NCBI GenBank assembly: GCA_023265535.1
Contig: JAHFTI010000218.1
Span: forward strand, 1-7,091
Length of the DNA: 7,091 nt
Source: Opitutaceae bacterium
GTDB taxonomy: Bacteria > Verrucomicrobiota > Verrucomicrobiia > Opitutales > Opitutaceae
Reading direction: 5' to 3'
Part shown: positions 1-5,313 of the stretch, one piece after another
How positions within the stretch are numbered: position 1 is the stretch's first letter
Layout of the letters: every line of letters begins with the position of its first letter
Position numbers and translations under genes: made by a program
The notes under the pieces: generated by a model
What the model was told of the DNA's origin: nothing
The model's input: only the letters and a program-made list of their open reading frames with translations
Database searches by the model: none

Positions 1-378
1 GACGGCTGCGGTCTTCAGGCCCGCCCCCAGCACCGCCATCGGGCGGTCCGAGCGGGTGTTGATCCAGGGGTCCAGCTCGGCGAGCCGTCGGCCGGGCACC
101 TGGCTCTTGCCCTCCCACACGCGCTCGCCCTCGGTGACCTCGGGGACAAACTCGATCCATTGCTCCGACTGCGGGGCCTTGGGGTCGAAGACCAGCACCG
201 CGCCGGCGCAGTCATTCGCCGAGAGGTAGGCGTGTTCCGCGTGCGTGATGAAGGGGTAGCATTGGTCCGTGTTCTCGGGGAGGGGGAGGGGGTCGCCTGC
301 GGCAACCACCAGAATCTCGTCCTTGAAGCCAAGGGCCGCGGCGACGCGGGCCCTGCGTTGCGTGAGCAATTCCTGCAT
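1..378 (-). CDS. Xaa-Pro aminopeptidase (M24B type), N-terminal part, cut by the window edge
   Basis: This is the first 126 codons of a gene that continues past the left edge. Family members remove the N-terminal residue of peptides whose second residue is proline, using a two-metal pita-bread domain. That catalytic domain lies outside the window. What is visible resembles the aminopeptidase P N-terminal domain: an early Arg-Arg pair (residues 8-9), then a stretch with PLPENTDQCYPF (about 36-47), HAYLSA, an AVLVFDP strand, and EFVPEVTEGERVWEG. The order matches the non-catalytic N-domain that shapes the active site in PepP proteins. The ATG at 376-378 is the only nearby ATG in this frame, and no Shine-Dalgarno sequence precedes it. 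It lies downstream of the universal stress protein gene on the same strand, with a weak terminator between. A prolidase-like M24 protein of other specificity is possible; the family assignment is fairly safe, the exact substrate is not. Confidence 0.72.
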   Translation of the reverse strand, partial: MQELLTQRRARVAAALGFKDEILVVAAGDPLPLPENTDQCYPFITHAEHAYLSANDCAGAVLVFDPKAPQSEQWIEFVPEVTEGERVWEGKSQVPGRRLAELDPWINTRSDRPMAVLGAGLKTAAV

Positions 379-418
379 GCCGCGCAGCCTAGGAATGCGC
401 GGCCCTGCACGGAAGGAC

Positions 419-436
419 AAAAGGGCGCCTTCGCCC
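419..436 (-). terminator. Weak intrinsic terminator after the universal stress protein gene
   Basis: On the minus strand the sequence GGGCG-AAGG-CGCCC forms a 5-base-pair GC hairpin with a 4-base loop, followed at once by TTTT. It starts 12 bases after the stop codon of the universal stress protein gene, where a terminator would be expected. The stem and the T run are short, so partial read-through into the downstream aminopeptidase gene is plausible. Confidence 0.42.
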
Positions 437-447
437 CCGCACTCTCC

Positions 448-885
448 TCACCTTGCGCGCGGTACGATCACCACGGGGCAACGCGCATTCTTGAGGATGC
501 CGTGCGTGGTCGTGCCGACCAGCAGGTCATAGAGCGCGGTGTGGCCGTGCGAGCCCATGACAATGTAGGCGGCATCCTGGCGCCTGGCCTCCTCGAGGAT
601 CAGGTTCACGGGCGCGCCGACGACCTGCACGGTCTCGACTGGGAGGCCATCCTGGGCGTGCCGTTCCTTCATGGCGGACAGTTGCTTGCTCGCCGTTTTT
701 TCGCTGACCGCCACCAATTCCTCCAGGTTTTCCATGGCGATGCCATAGTCGCTGGTGATGATGGGCGGTTGCACGACGTGCAGCAGGACCAGCTTGCCAT
801 TGATGCTCTTTGCAAGGGACGCGGCGGACTCGATGACGCCTTCCGCGGTCGCCGACAGATCGATGGGGACCAGAATCGTCTTCAT
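448..885 (-). CDS. Universal stress protein, UspA family, ATP-binding type
   Basis: A single Usp domain of 145 residues, the usual family length. It is a cytoplasmic Rossmann-like nucleotide-binding protein linked in other bacteria to survival under stress and growth arrest; no specific partner can be named here. The start reads MKTILVPIDLS, with the conserved Asp at residue 9 of the first strand. The ATP signature G-2X-G-9X-G-(S/T) is complete: Gly111, Gly114, then Gly124-Thr125, followed by the closing CPVVIVP strand. That points to the ATP-binding subgroup rather than the non-binding UspA type. I chose the ATG at 883-885 because the protein then begins at the canonical first strand. A GTG at 904-906 would add only seven residues with no family support. 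No Shine-Dalgarno sequence is visible. It is divergent from the porin-pst genes, sharing an upstream region of about 350 bases. Nothing in the sequence shows whether it responds to phosphate starvation. Confidence 0.93.
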   Translation of the reverse strand: MKTILVPIDLSATAEGVIESAASLAKSINGKLVLLHVVQPPIITSDYGIAMENLEELVAVSEKTASKQLSAMKERHAQDGLPVETVQVVGAPVNLILEEARRQDAAYIVMGSHGHTALYDLLVGTTTHGILKNARCPVVIVPRAR

Positions 886-895
886 GGTAGCTAAG

Positions 896-907
896 GGTAA
901 CGTCACC
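896..907. promoter_or_regulatory. Near-palindrome in the 5' leader of the universal stress protein gene
   Basis: GGTAACGTCACC equals its own reverse complement except at one symmetrical pair (positions 4 and 9). It lies about 10 bases upstream of the chosen ATG, within the likely leader, and also covers the alternative GTG start at 904-906. It could be an operator for a dimeric regulator, but a 12-base imperfect palindrome also occurs by chance, and no family can be named. Confidence 0.2.
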
Positions 908-1126
908 AGACCTTTTTGGCCAGAGGTAAATCGCCATTTGGGCTCCCGTGGTTGCCTTCGCCCGCGGCGCGTTTACCGGAGCGTCGGGCGTCCCAACACG
1001 CTGCCTCGCAACCCTCTCCAATGGGGCGGCCGCGCGGGAGGCAGGCTGGGGCGTTTTTCCTAGGGTGTTCACCCCGGTTCGGCGCGGCGTGATCTCATCT
1101 TGAGTCAATCCCTTATGTTTTCCGCC

Positions 1127-1171
1127 ACGTAACAAGGGCGCCATGTGTTCGTAACATTGACCTGCGATTCT
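1127..1171 (+). promoter_or_regulatory. Pho-box-like direct repeats and possible -10 upstream of the porin
   Basis: Three 7-base units start exactly 11 bases apart: ACGTAAC (1127-1133), GCGCCAT (1138-1144) and TCGTAAC (1149-1155). PhoB-type regulators bind direct repeats of about 7 bases with 4-base spacers, on one face of the helix. The outer two share CGTAAC; the middle one matches the classical TTGTCAT half-site at four of seven positions. In Pho promoters the box replaces the -35 element and the -10 follows about 10 bases later. Here GATTCT (1166-1171) sits at that distance and keeps the most conserved A and final T of a -10 box. That would give a leader of about 60 bases before the porin ATG. 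The geometry is suggestive; the sequence match is modest. Confidence 0.42.
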
Positions 1172-1237
1172 CCGGCAGCGTTGGGGGCCGCTCCTCCAAC
1201 CCAAGCAAAACCCATACACATACCGACTCCTTCACGC

Positions 1238-2545
1238 ATGAATCGCATGACCACCAAGACCCTCGCCCTCGCCGGCGCCTTCTTCGCTGCCGCTGGCGCC
1301 GCCCTGGCGCAAGACAATGCGCCCCTTATCGACCTGCTGGTCCAGAAGGGCATCGTCAATGATCAGGAGGCCGAGGAGCTCAAGGCCGAGCTCGTCAAGA
1401 GCTTCGTCCACAACACTTCCGCTGGTAAGCTGAACCTCGGTTCCGCCGTCACTGAATTCAAACTTTCCGGCGACCTTCGTCTTCGCCATCAGGAAGAGAC
1501 CAAGCAGGGTCAAGGCAAGCTGACGACCGACGAACAGCGTCGCGACCGTTTCCGTTTCCGCTTCAATGGTGACATGCTTCTCCAAAAGGGCTGGGGTGCG
1601 GGCTTCGCGCTTGAGACCGGTTCTGCGGCCGATTCTGGTAACCAATCCTTCGTCAGCGGCAATGATGACTACAGCATCTATCTGGCCCGCGCCTACGTTT
1701 CCTATCGCTATTCGAAGGATCTGATCTTCGTCGGTGGCAAGTTCAAGAATCCCTTCTACACCACCGACATGGTCTGGGATGGCGACATCAACCCCCAGGG
1801 CCTAAACGAGAACTACTCTCTTACCCTCGGTGGCAAGAGCGGCAAGGATACCCTCGAGTTCCGCGCAGCCCAGATCATCATGGCGGATGTCAATGAGTCC
1901 AAGGGCGGCGGCGCCGCTGGTCGCGACAGCCATCAATTCGTCCAGCAGGCTGTGTACACCACTTACTTCGGTGAGCTCAATGCCTCGAGCTTCGTGATCG
2001 CCCCCGGCTTCATGCTCTCGACCAACTCGGTCATTGGCACCACCGGCAATGAGACGCCCTTCGCCGGCAACGGCCGTTACTTCAACATCATCACGCTGCC
2101 CGGCGAGCTGAACTTCGCCAATATCGCCGGCGAGGGCACCTCCCTTAAGACGTATTGGGATTTTGCTTACAACACGACTGGCAAGGACCAGGTTTACAAG
2201 TCCTACGGCATCGCCAGCACCTACAAGGCTGATCGCACGGCTTGGCTCGTGGGTATCGGATACAACTTCGGCAGCGGAAAACAACAGGGTGACTATGGTG
2301 TGAAGCTCGACTACCGTGAGCTCGGTATCGGTGCCATCGACCCGAACATCTCTGACTCTGATTTCGCTTTCGGCAATCTCAACCAGAAGGGCTTCAAGCT
2401 CTCTGCCAGCTATAACGTCACCGACTTTGCCTCCCTCAATGCGGCTTACTTCTACACAACCGACAAGCAGCAAACCTTGAGCCATGCCAACGGCAGCCTC
2501 GATCACTCACAGATCCTACAGCTCGACCTGGTGGTGAAGTTCTAA
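1238..2545 (+). CDS. Outer-membrane porin ('putative porin' beta-barrel family), probably phosphate-linked
   Basis: A 435-residue secreted beta-barrel protein. Residues 1-22 form a Sec signal peptide with a short basic n-region and an Ala-rich core, cleaved after Ala-Leu-Ala. Next comes a short helical stretch containing LLVQKGIVNDQEAEEL, typical of Verrucomicrobiota-type putative porins, then alternating amphipathic strands (for example DLRLRHQEE, RFRFRFNGDMLL, GAGFALETG) to the C-terminus. The protein ends in Phe, the terminal aromatic recognised by the BAM assembly machinery. It would let small solutes cross the outer membrane. The stop lies 36 bases before the pstS start on the same strand, so co-transcription is likely. 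The arrangement resembles the role, not the sequence, of OprP-type phosphate porins. Phosphate selectivity is inference. I chose the ATG at 1238 because the signal peptide begins there (ATG 1247 is equally possible). The frame open to GTG 1145 would add 31 unlikely residues and overlap the promoter repeats. No Shine-Dalgarno sequence. Confidence 0.85.
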   Translation: MNRMTTKTLALAGAFFAAAGAALAQDNAPLIDLLVQKGIVNDQEAEELKAELVKSFVHNTSAGKLNLGSAVTEFKLSGDLRLRHQEETKQGQGKLTTDEQRRDRFRFRFNGDMLLQKGWGAGFALETGSAADSGNQSFVSGNDDYSIYLARAYVSYRYSKDLIFVGGKFKNPFYTTDMVWDGDINPQGLNENYSLTLGGKSGKDTLEFRAAQIIMADVNESKGGGAAGRDSHQFVQQAVYTTYFGELNASSFVIAPGFMLSTNSVIGTTGNETPFAGNGRYFNIITLPGELNFANIAGEGTSLKTYWDFAYNTTGKDQVYKSYGIASTYKADRTAWLVGIGYNFGSGKQQGDYGVKLDYRELGIGAIDPNISDSDFAFGNLNQKGFKLSASYNVTDFASLNAAYFYTTDKQQTLSHANGSLDHSQILQLDLVVKF

Positions 2546-2581
2546 GTGCGAAAACCTCAAATTCTGATTACAATGATTTCC

Positions 2582-3391
2582 ATGAACAAACTCCTCGCAT
2601 TCGTCGCCGCCGCCCTCGTGGCCGTGAGCGCCGCCCAGGCCCAGAAGATCGTGATCAAGGGCTCCGACACGCTCGGTGCCAAGCTCGTGCCCATGCTGGC
2701 CGAGGAATACCGCGCCCAGAATCCCGGCGTGAGCTTCGAGATCGCCGCCGAGGGCTCCACCACCGGCATCACCGCCGTCATCGATGGCACCGCCCAGATC
2801 GGCATGTCCTCCCGTCGCGCCAAGACGACCGAGATGTCGGCCGCCAGCGCCAAGGGCGTCAGCATGAAGCCCCTCATCGTGGCCTATGACGGCATGGCCG
2901 TCATCGTGAACGAGAACAGCCCGATCAAGGCCCTCACCAAGAAGCAGGTGGAGCAGATCTTCACCGGCGACATCACCGACTGGTCCGCAGTGGGTGGCAA
3001 TCCGGGCAGGATCTCGATCTACACCCGCAACACCTCCTCGGGCACCTATTCCGACTGGAAGGAACTCGCCATGAACCGCCGCGACTATGCCTCCTCCTCG
3101 CAGAAGATGGCCGGCAATGAGCAGATCGCCGCCGAGGTTGCCAAGAACGCCAATGGCATCGGTTACGTCGGCCTGGCCTACGTCTCCGCCCCTGGCATCC
3201 GTGTGGTTCCCGTCAACGGCGCCGTCCCGACCAAGGAGTCCGTCCTCTCGAAGAAGTATCCCTACGCCCGTCCGACCTTCTTCTACACCAATGGCGAAGC
3301 CACGGGTGAGGCCGCCAAGTTCATCGCCTTCACGCTCAGTGACGCCGGCCAGAAGATCGTCGAGAAGGTCCACTTCGTCGCGATCCGCTAA
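2582..3391 (+). CDS. pstS: Phosphate-binding periplasmic protein PstS
   Basis: A 269-residue substrate-binding protein of the PstS family; it captures inorganic phosphate in the periplasm and delivers it to PstCA. Residues 1-20 are a Sec signal peptide ending Ser-Ala-Ala-Gln-Ala before Gln. No lipobox Cys is present, so the protein is soluble. Ligand-site segments are in family order: GSDTLG (27-32), EGSTTG (57-62), GMSSR (74-78) and RNTSSGT (149-155), equivalent to the E. coli Arg-x-Asp-x-Ser-Gly-Thr loop. The positions of E. coli Asp56 and Asp137 appear to be Ser and Thr here, a variant I believe is common in shorter PstS proteins. KKQVEQIFTGDITDW (about 120-134) is a strong family signature. 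It is the second gene of the porin-pst cluster and is followed by a structured intergenic region. ATG 2582 starts the signal peptide cleanly; ATG 2573 is an alternative. GTG 2546 abuts the porin stop and is less likely. No Shine-Dalgarno sequence. Confidence 0.95.
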   Translation: MNKLLAFVAAALVAVSAAQAQKIVIKGSDTLGAKLVPMLAEEYRAQNPGVSFEIAAEGSTTGITAVIDGTAQIGMSSRRAKTTEMSAASAKGVSMKPLIVAYDGMAVIVNENSPIKALTKKQVEQIFTGDITDWSAVGGNPGRISIYTRNTSSGTYSDWKELAMNRRDYASSSQKMAGNEQIAAEVAKNANGIGYVGLAYVSAPGIRVVPVNGAVPTKESVLSKKYPYARPTFFYTNGEATGEAAKFIAFTLSDAGQKIVEKVHFVAIR

Positions 3392-3409
3392 GAGTTCACT
3401 CCACTGTTT

Positions 3410-3516
3410 TTACGGTGTGGGGTTCCAACGGGGGAGATGGTCTTAAGGGTTGATGACCATCCCATGTTCAGGGGTAGCAGAGTTCGCTTGGTCTTCCGTT
3501 GGTTCCCCGCCCGTAA
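3410..3516 (+). other. Long imperfect palindrome with nested hairpin in the pstS-pstC gap
   Basis: The ends of this 107-base stretch pair over 19 base pairs in three blocks. TTACGG (3410-3415) pairs with CCGTAA (3511-3516). After a one-base bulge (T3416), GTGGGG (3417-3422) pairs with CCCCGC (3505-3510), including one G-T wobble. After a symmetrical TT/TT loop, CCAACGG (3425-3431) pairs with CCGTTGG (3496-3502). Inside lies a second hairpin: GATGGTC (3436-3442) with GACCATC (3455-3461), extended by GG/CC (3433-3434 and 3462-3463) past a bulged A. No T run follows, so this is not a simple terminator. It starts 19 bases after the pstS stop and could be an mRNA 3'-end stabiliser or processing site, part of an attenuator, or a small palindromic repeat element. 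I recognise no named RNA family. Confidence 0.6.
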
Positions 3517-3556
3517 CTCGTGTGCCGTAATGAGTGAGGGTTACGGATTGTAACCC
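3511..3556 (+). repeat. Overlapping inverted repeats able to form competing hairpins
   Basis: CCGTAA occurs at 3511-3516 and 3525-3530, and TTACGG at 3541-3546 as well as at 3410-3415 in the preceding palindrome. The arm at 3511-3517 can therefore pair back into the palindrome or forward, as CCGTAAC with GTTACGG (3540-3546). CCGTAA (3525-3530) can also pair with 3541-3546 across a 10-base loop. Finally GGGTTAC (3538-3544) pairs perfectly with GTAACCC (3550-3556) across a 5-base loop. These pairings exclude one another, a layout seen in attenuators, and an intrinsic terminator lies just downstream. Confidence 0.5.
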
Positions 3557-3565
3557 GATTGTCAT
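3548..3565 (+). promoter_or_regulatory. Pho-box-like direct repeat upstream of pstC
   Basis: TTGTAAC (3548-3554) and TTGTCAT (3559-3565) are 7-base units 11 bases apart with a 4-base spacer, the geometry of a PhoB box. The second half-site differs from the E. coli CTGTCAT unit only at the first base; the first agrees at fewer positions. GATTGT is repeated exactly at 3546-3551 and 3557-3562. The first half-site overlaps the GTAACCC arm of a hairpin. No good -10 box is seen at the expected distance (about 3576-3581), which weakens the promoter reading. If used, transcription would start inside the downstream terminator, omitting its 5' arm. Confidence 0.4.
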
Positions 3566-3568
3566 ACA

Positions 3569-3605
3569 GGCCCGCTTGACCCCACGTCGGCGGGCCGGTT
3601 TTTTT
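3569..3605 (+). terminator. Intrinsic terminator between pstS and pstC
   Basis: GGCCCGC (3569-3575) pairs perfectly with GCGGGCC (3590-3596) around a 14-base loop, followed by GG and then seven T residues (3599-3605). This is the strongest terminator signal in the window. It lies about 180 bases after the pstS stop and just before pstC. It would end much of the porin-pstS transcript while allowing limited read-through, or separate pstS from an independently started pstCAB unit. Confidence 0.75.
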
Positions 3606-3666
3606 CAGGGATATTGTGCCAGAGCGCCCCCGGGGCCCCAACTCTTTCCTTCATTCTCCCACATAC

Positions 3667-5313
3667 GTGAGCCAAGTAAGTCCCACCTCCGAAGCCCCAC
3701 CGCCCCCACCGGCGGCGAAGCCCTTCCCCATCCACAGGCGGCGCATGCGCTTTCTGGGCCTGACCATGGACGAATGTGTCCGCTACTTTTTCGAGGGGAA
3801 TGCAATCGTTTCGGTCATCGTCTTGGCCCTGATCACCCTTTTCCTCTTCAAGGAGGGTTTCAGCTTCTTCGGCCAGAACTCCACCAATCTCCGCGTGTAC
3901 CGCAGTGCCGGCCTTGAGTTCGTGGACATCCTCAAGGAGCAGGAGAGCGGGCACACCGCGCTGACGCGTTATGTGAGCGAGGTCCGCTTGGCCTGGTTCA
4001 GGCAGCTGACGGGTCCCGGCAAGCTGAGCGTGGCCCAGGCCAACGAGCGCCTGCAGGGATTTGACACCTTCGCGGCCCAGTACGACGAGGCTGCTGCCCC
4101 CCTGCGCGCCATGCTGGCCGGCGGCCCCGATGCGGAGGCGAGCCTCACTGATATCGCGATCGCCCTCAAGACCAAGTTCCTTGTCCTCGAGGACAGGAAG
4201 GTGGAGCGCCAACAACTGATCGACGCCGGAAAGCCTGCCGAGGCGGCGCGCCTGAATCTCACCGAGGTCGACTTTGCCACGGAACTCAAGCCGCTCCTGG
4301 CCATCCGCCCCCTGCATGCCCAGGCCAACAAGGACTTTGCCGCAGCCTTGGAAGATTCGCTGCGGGCCCTTCCCAAGCTGCCGACACCCGAGCTCGACCG
4401 CATGTCGACGCGGCTCCGTGACCTTACCCGCCAGTACCTCGATTCCTTCCCCTCCTATGCGGAACGTCTTGCGAGCTGGGATTACTCCGTCCCCGTTCCC
4501 TGGTACCGGAGTTTCAGTGCCTTCCTCTTCGGTCGCCAGTGGCTGACCGCCTCCTTCTGGCAGGATTGGTACGGCATCCTGCCGCTGTTCTCGGGCTCCC
4601 TCCTGGTCTCGCTGGTGGCCTTGCTCATAGCGGTGCCACTCGGCGTCGGTGCGGCGATCTACGTGAACCAGCTTTCCTCCTCGCGCGAGCAGCGCTTCAT
4701 CAAGCCCTGCATCGAGTTCATCTCCGCGTTCCCCTCCGTCGTGCTCGGATTCTTCGGCATCGCTGTATTGGGAGAGGCACTACGGGCCATCTCGGGCTTC
4801 GACTGGCTTTCCTGGGTCCCCGGCTTTCCGTTCAGCGAGCGCCTCAACATCCTCACCGCTGGCTCGCTGCTGGCACTCATCGCCGTGCCCACGATCTTCT
4901 CCCTCTCGGAGGATGCCATCAACAATGTGCCGCGCGCCTTCCGCGACGCCTCCTTCGCCCTCGGCGCCACGCGCCTTCAGACGATCCTCCGCATCACGAC
5001 GCCCGCCGCCCTGTCCGGCATCATCTCCGCCATCCTCCTGGGCTTCGGCCGCGTCATCGGTGAGACCATGGTCGTGCTGCTGTGCGCCGGCAACCGCATC
5101 GCCATTCCCGACTTCTCCTCAGGCCTGGGCGTGGTCACCCAACCGGTGCACACCATGACCGGCATCATTGCCCAGGAGATGGGCGAGGTCGTGCGTGGCA
5201 GCATCCATTATCGCGCGCTCTTCGTGGTCGGCCTGGTCCTGTTCATGCTCGCGCTGGTCATCAATTACGTGGCCCAGAAAATCGTCACCCGCTATCGTAT
5301 CTCAATCGGATGA
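3667..5313 (+). CDS. pstC: Phosphate ABC transporter permease PstC, with large periplasmic insert
   Basis: Inner-membrane permease that with PstA forms the phosphate channel. As annotated it has 548 residues, far above the roughly 320 of E. coli PstC. The N-terminus is Pro-rich and basic (residues about 8-27). TM1 spans about 46-61. A helix-prone segment of about 230 residues (65-295), rich in Ala, Leu, Glu and Arg, then precedes the permease core. The core begins at WYGILPL (301) and has the usual hydrophobic helices, the EAA loop (EDAINNVPRAFRDASFALGA from 415), which docks on PstB, and the GETM motif (465-468). The frame stays open to GTG 3616. I preferred GTG 3667 because the earlier codons have lower third-position GC. 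GTG 3616 has a weak AGGGA five bases upstream, and ATG 3745 is also plausible. The stop overlaps the pstA start (ATGA), implying translational coupling. The start is uncertain; the identity is not. Confidence 0.93.
   Translation: MSQVSPTSEAPPPPPAAKPFPIHRRRMRFLGLTMDECVRYFFEGNAIVSVIVLALITLFLFKEGFSFFGQNSTNLRVYRSAGLEFVDILKEQESGHTALTRYVSEVRLAWFRQLTGPGKLSVAQANERLQGFDTFAAQYDEAAAPLRAMLAGGPDAEASLTDIAIALKTKFLVLEDRKVERQQLIDAGKPAEAARLNLTEVDFATELKPLLAIRPLHAQANKDFAAALEDSLRALPKLPTPELDRMSTRLRDLTRQYLDSFPSYAERLASWDYSVPVPWYRSFSAFLFGRQWLTASFWQDWYGILPLFSGSLLVSLVALLIAVPLGVGAAIYVNQLSSSREQRFIKPCIEFISAFPSVVLGFFGIAVLGEALRAISGFDWLSWVPGFPFSERLNILTAGSLLALIAVPTIFSLSEDAINNVPRAFRDASFALGATRLQTILRITTPAALSGIISAILLGFGRVIGETMVVLLCAGNRIAIPDFSSGLGVVTQPVHTMTGIIAQEMGEVVRGSIHYRALFVVGLVLFMLALVINYVAQKIVTRYRISIG

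Larger units (their letters stand above)
886..1237. other. Divergent intergenic region between universal stress protein gene and porin
   Basis: About 350 bases with no convincing gene; the open frames crossing it are extensions of neighbours or shadows. It must hold promoters for both directions. It contains a near-palindrome close to the stress-protein start (896-907), an inverted repeat CTGCCTC/GAGGCAG (1001-1007 and 1038-1044), a compact palindrome GGGTGTTCACCC (1063-1074), and Pho-box-like repeats (1127-1155). I could not find a clean sigma-70 pair of -35 and -10 boxes for either direction. Confidence 0.7.

Noticed and set aside
15..410. Minus-strand 131-codon frame at the left edge
   Set aside because: Arg/Ser/Pro-rich out-of-frame reading of the aminopeptidase gene, whose correct frame shows conserved family segments.
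160..894. Long plus-strand open frame (244 codons) opposite the aminopeptidase and stress protein genes
   Set aside because: It is antisense to two recognisable protein families, its translation is low-complexity Gly/Arg/Asp-rich with no domain, and high GC makes such antisense frames common.
1001..1057. Inverted repeat CTGCCTC/GAGGCAG with TTTTT downstream, as a plus-strand terminator
   Set aside because: No plus-strand gene lies upstream to be terminated, the T run is 8 bases from the stem, and the loop is 30 bases. It is listed only as a repeat within the intergenic region.
1145..1237. Upstream extension of the porin frame to GTG 1145
   Set aside because: The extra 31 residues would hide the signal peptide inside the protein, and the stretch overlaps the likely promoter elements.
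2516..3373. Minus-strand open frame of 285 codons opposite pstS
   Set aside because: Antisense shadow of PstS; composition is typical of reverse-complement GC-rich coding sequence.
3410..3516. Palindrome as an insertion sequence or miniature transposon
   Set aside because: No transposase is present, no convincing flanking target duplication is seen, and no second copy occurs in the window. A repeat-element origin cannot be excluded without a genome search.
3576..3581. TTGACC as a -35 box for pstC
   Set aside because: No -10 box lies 16-18 bases downstream; that position is the terminator's T run.
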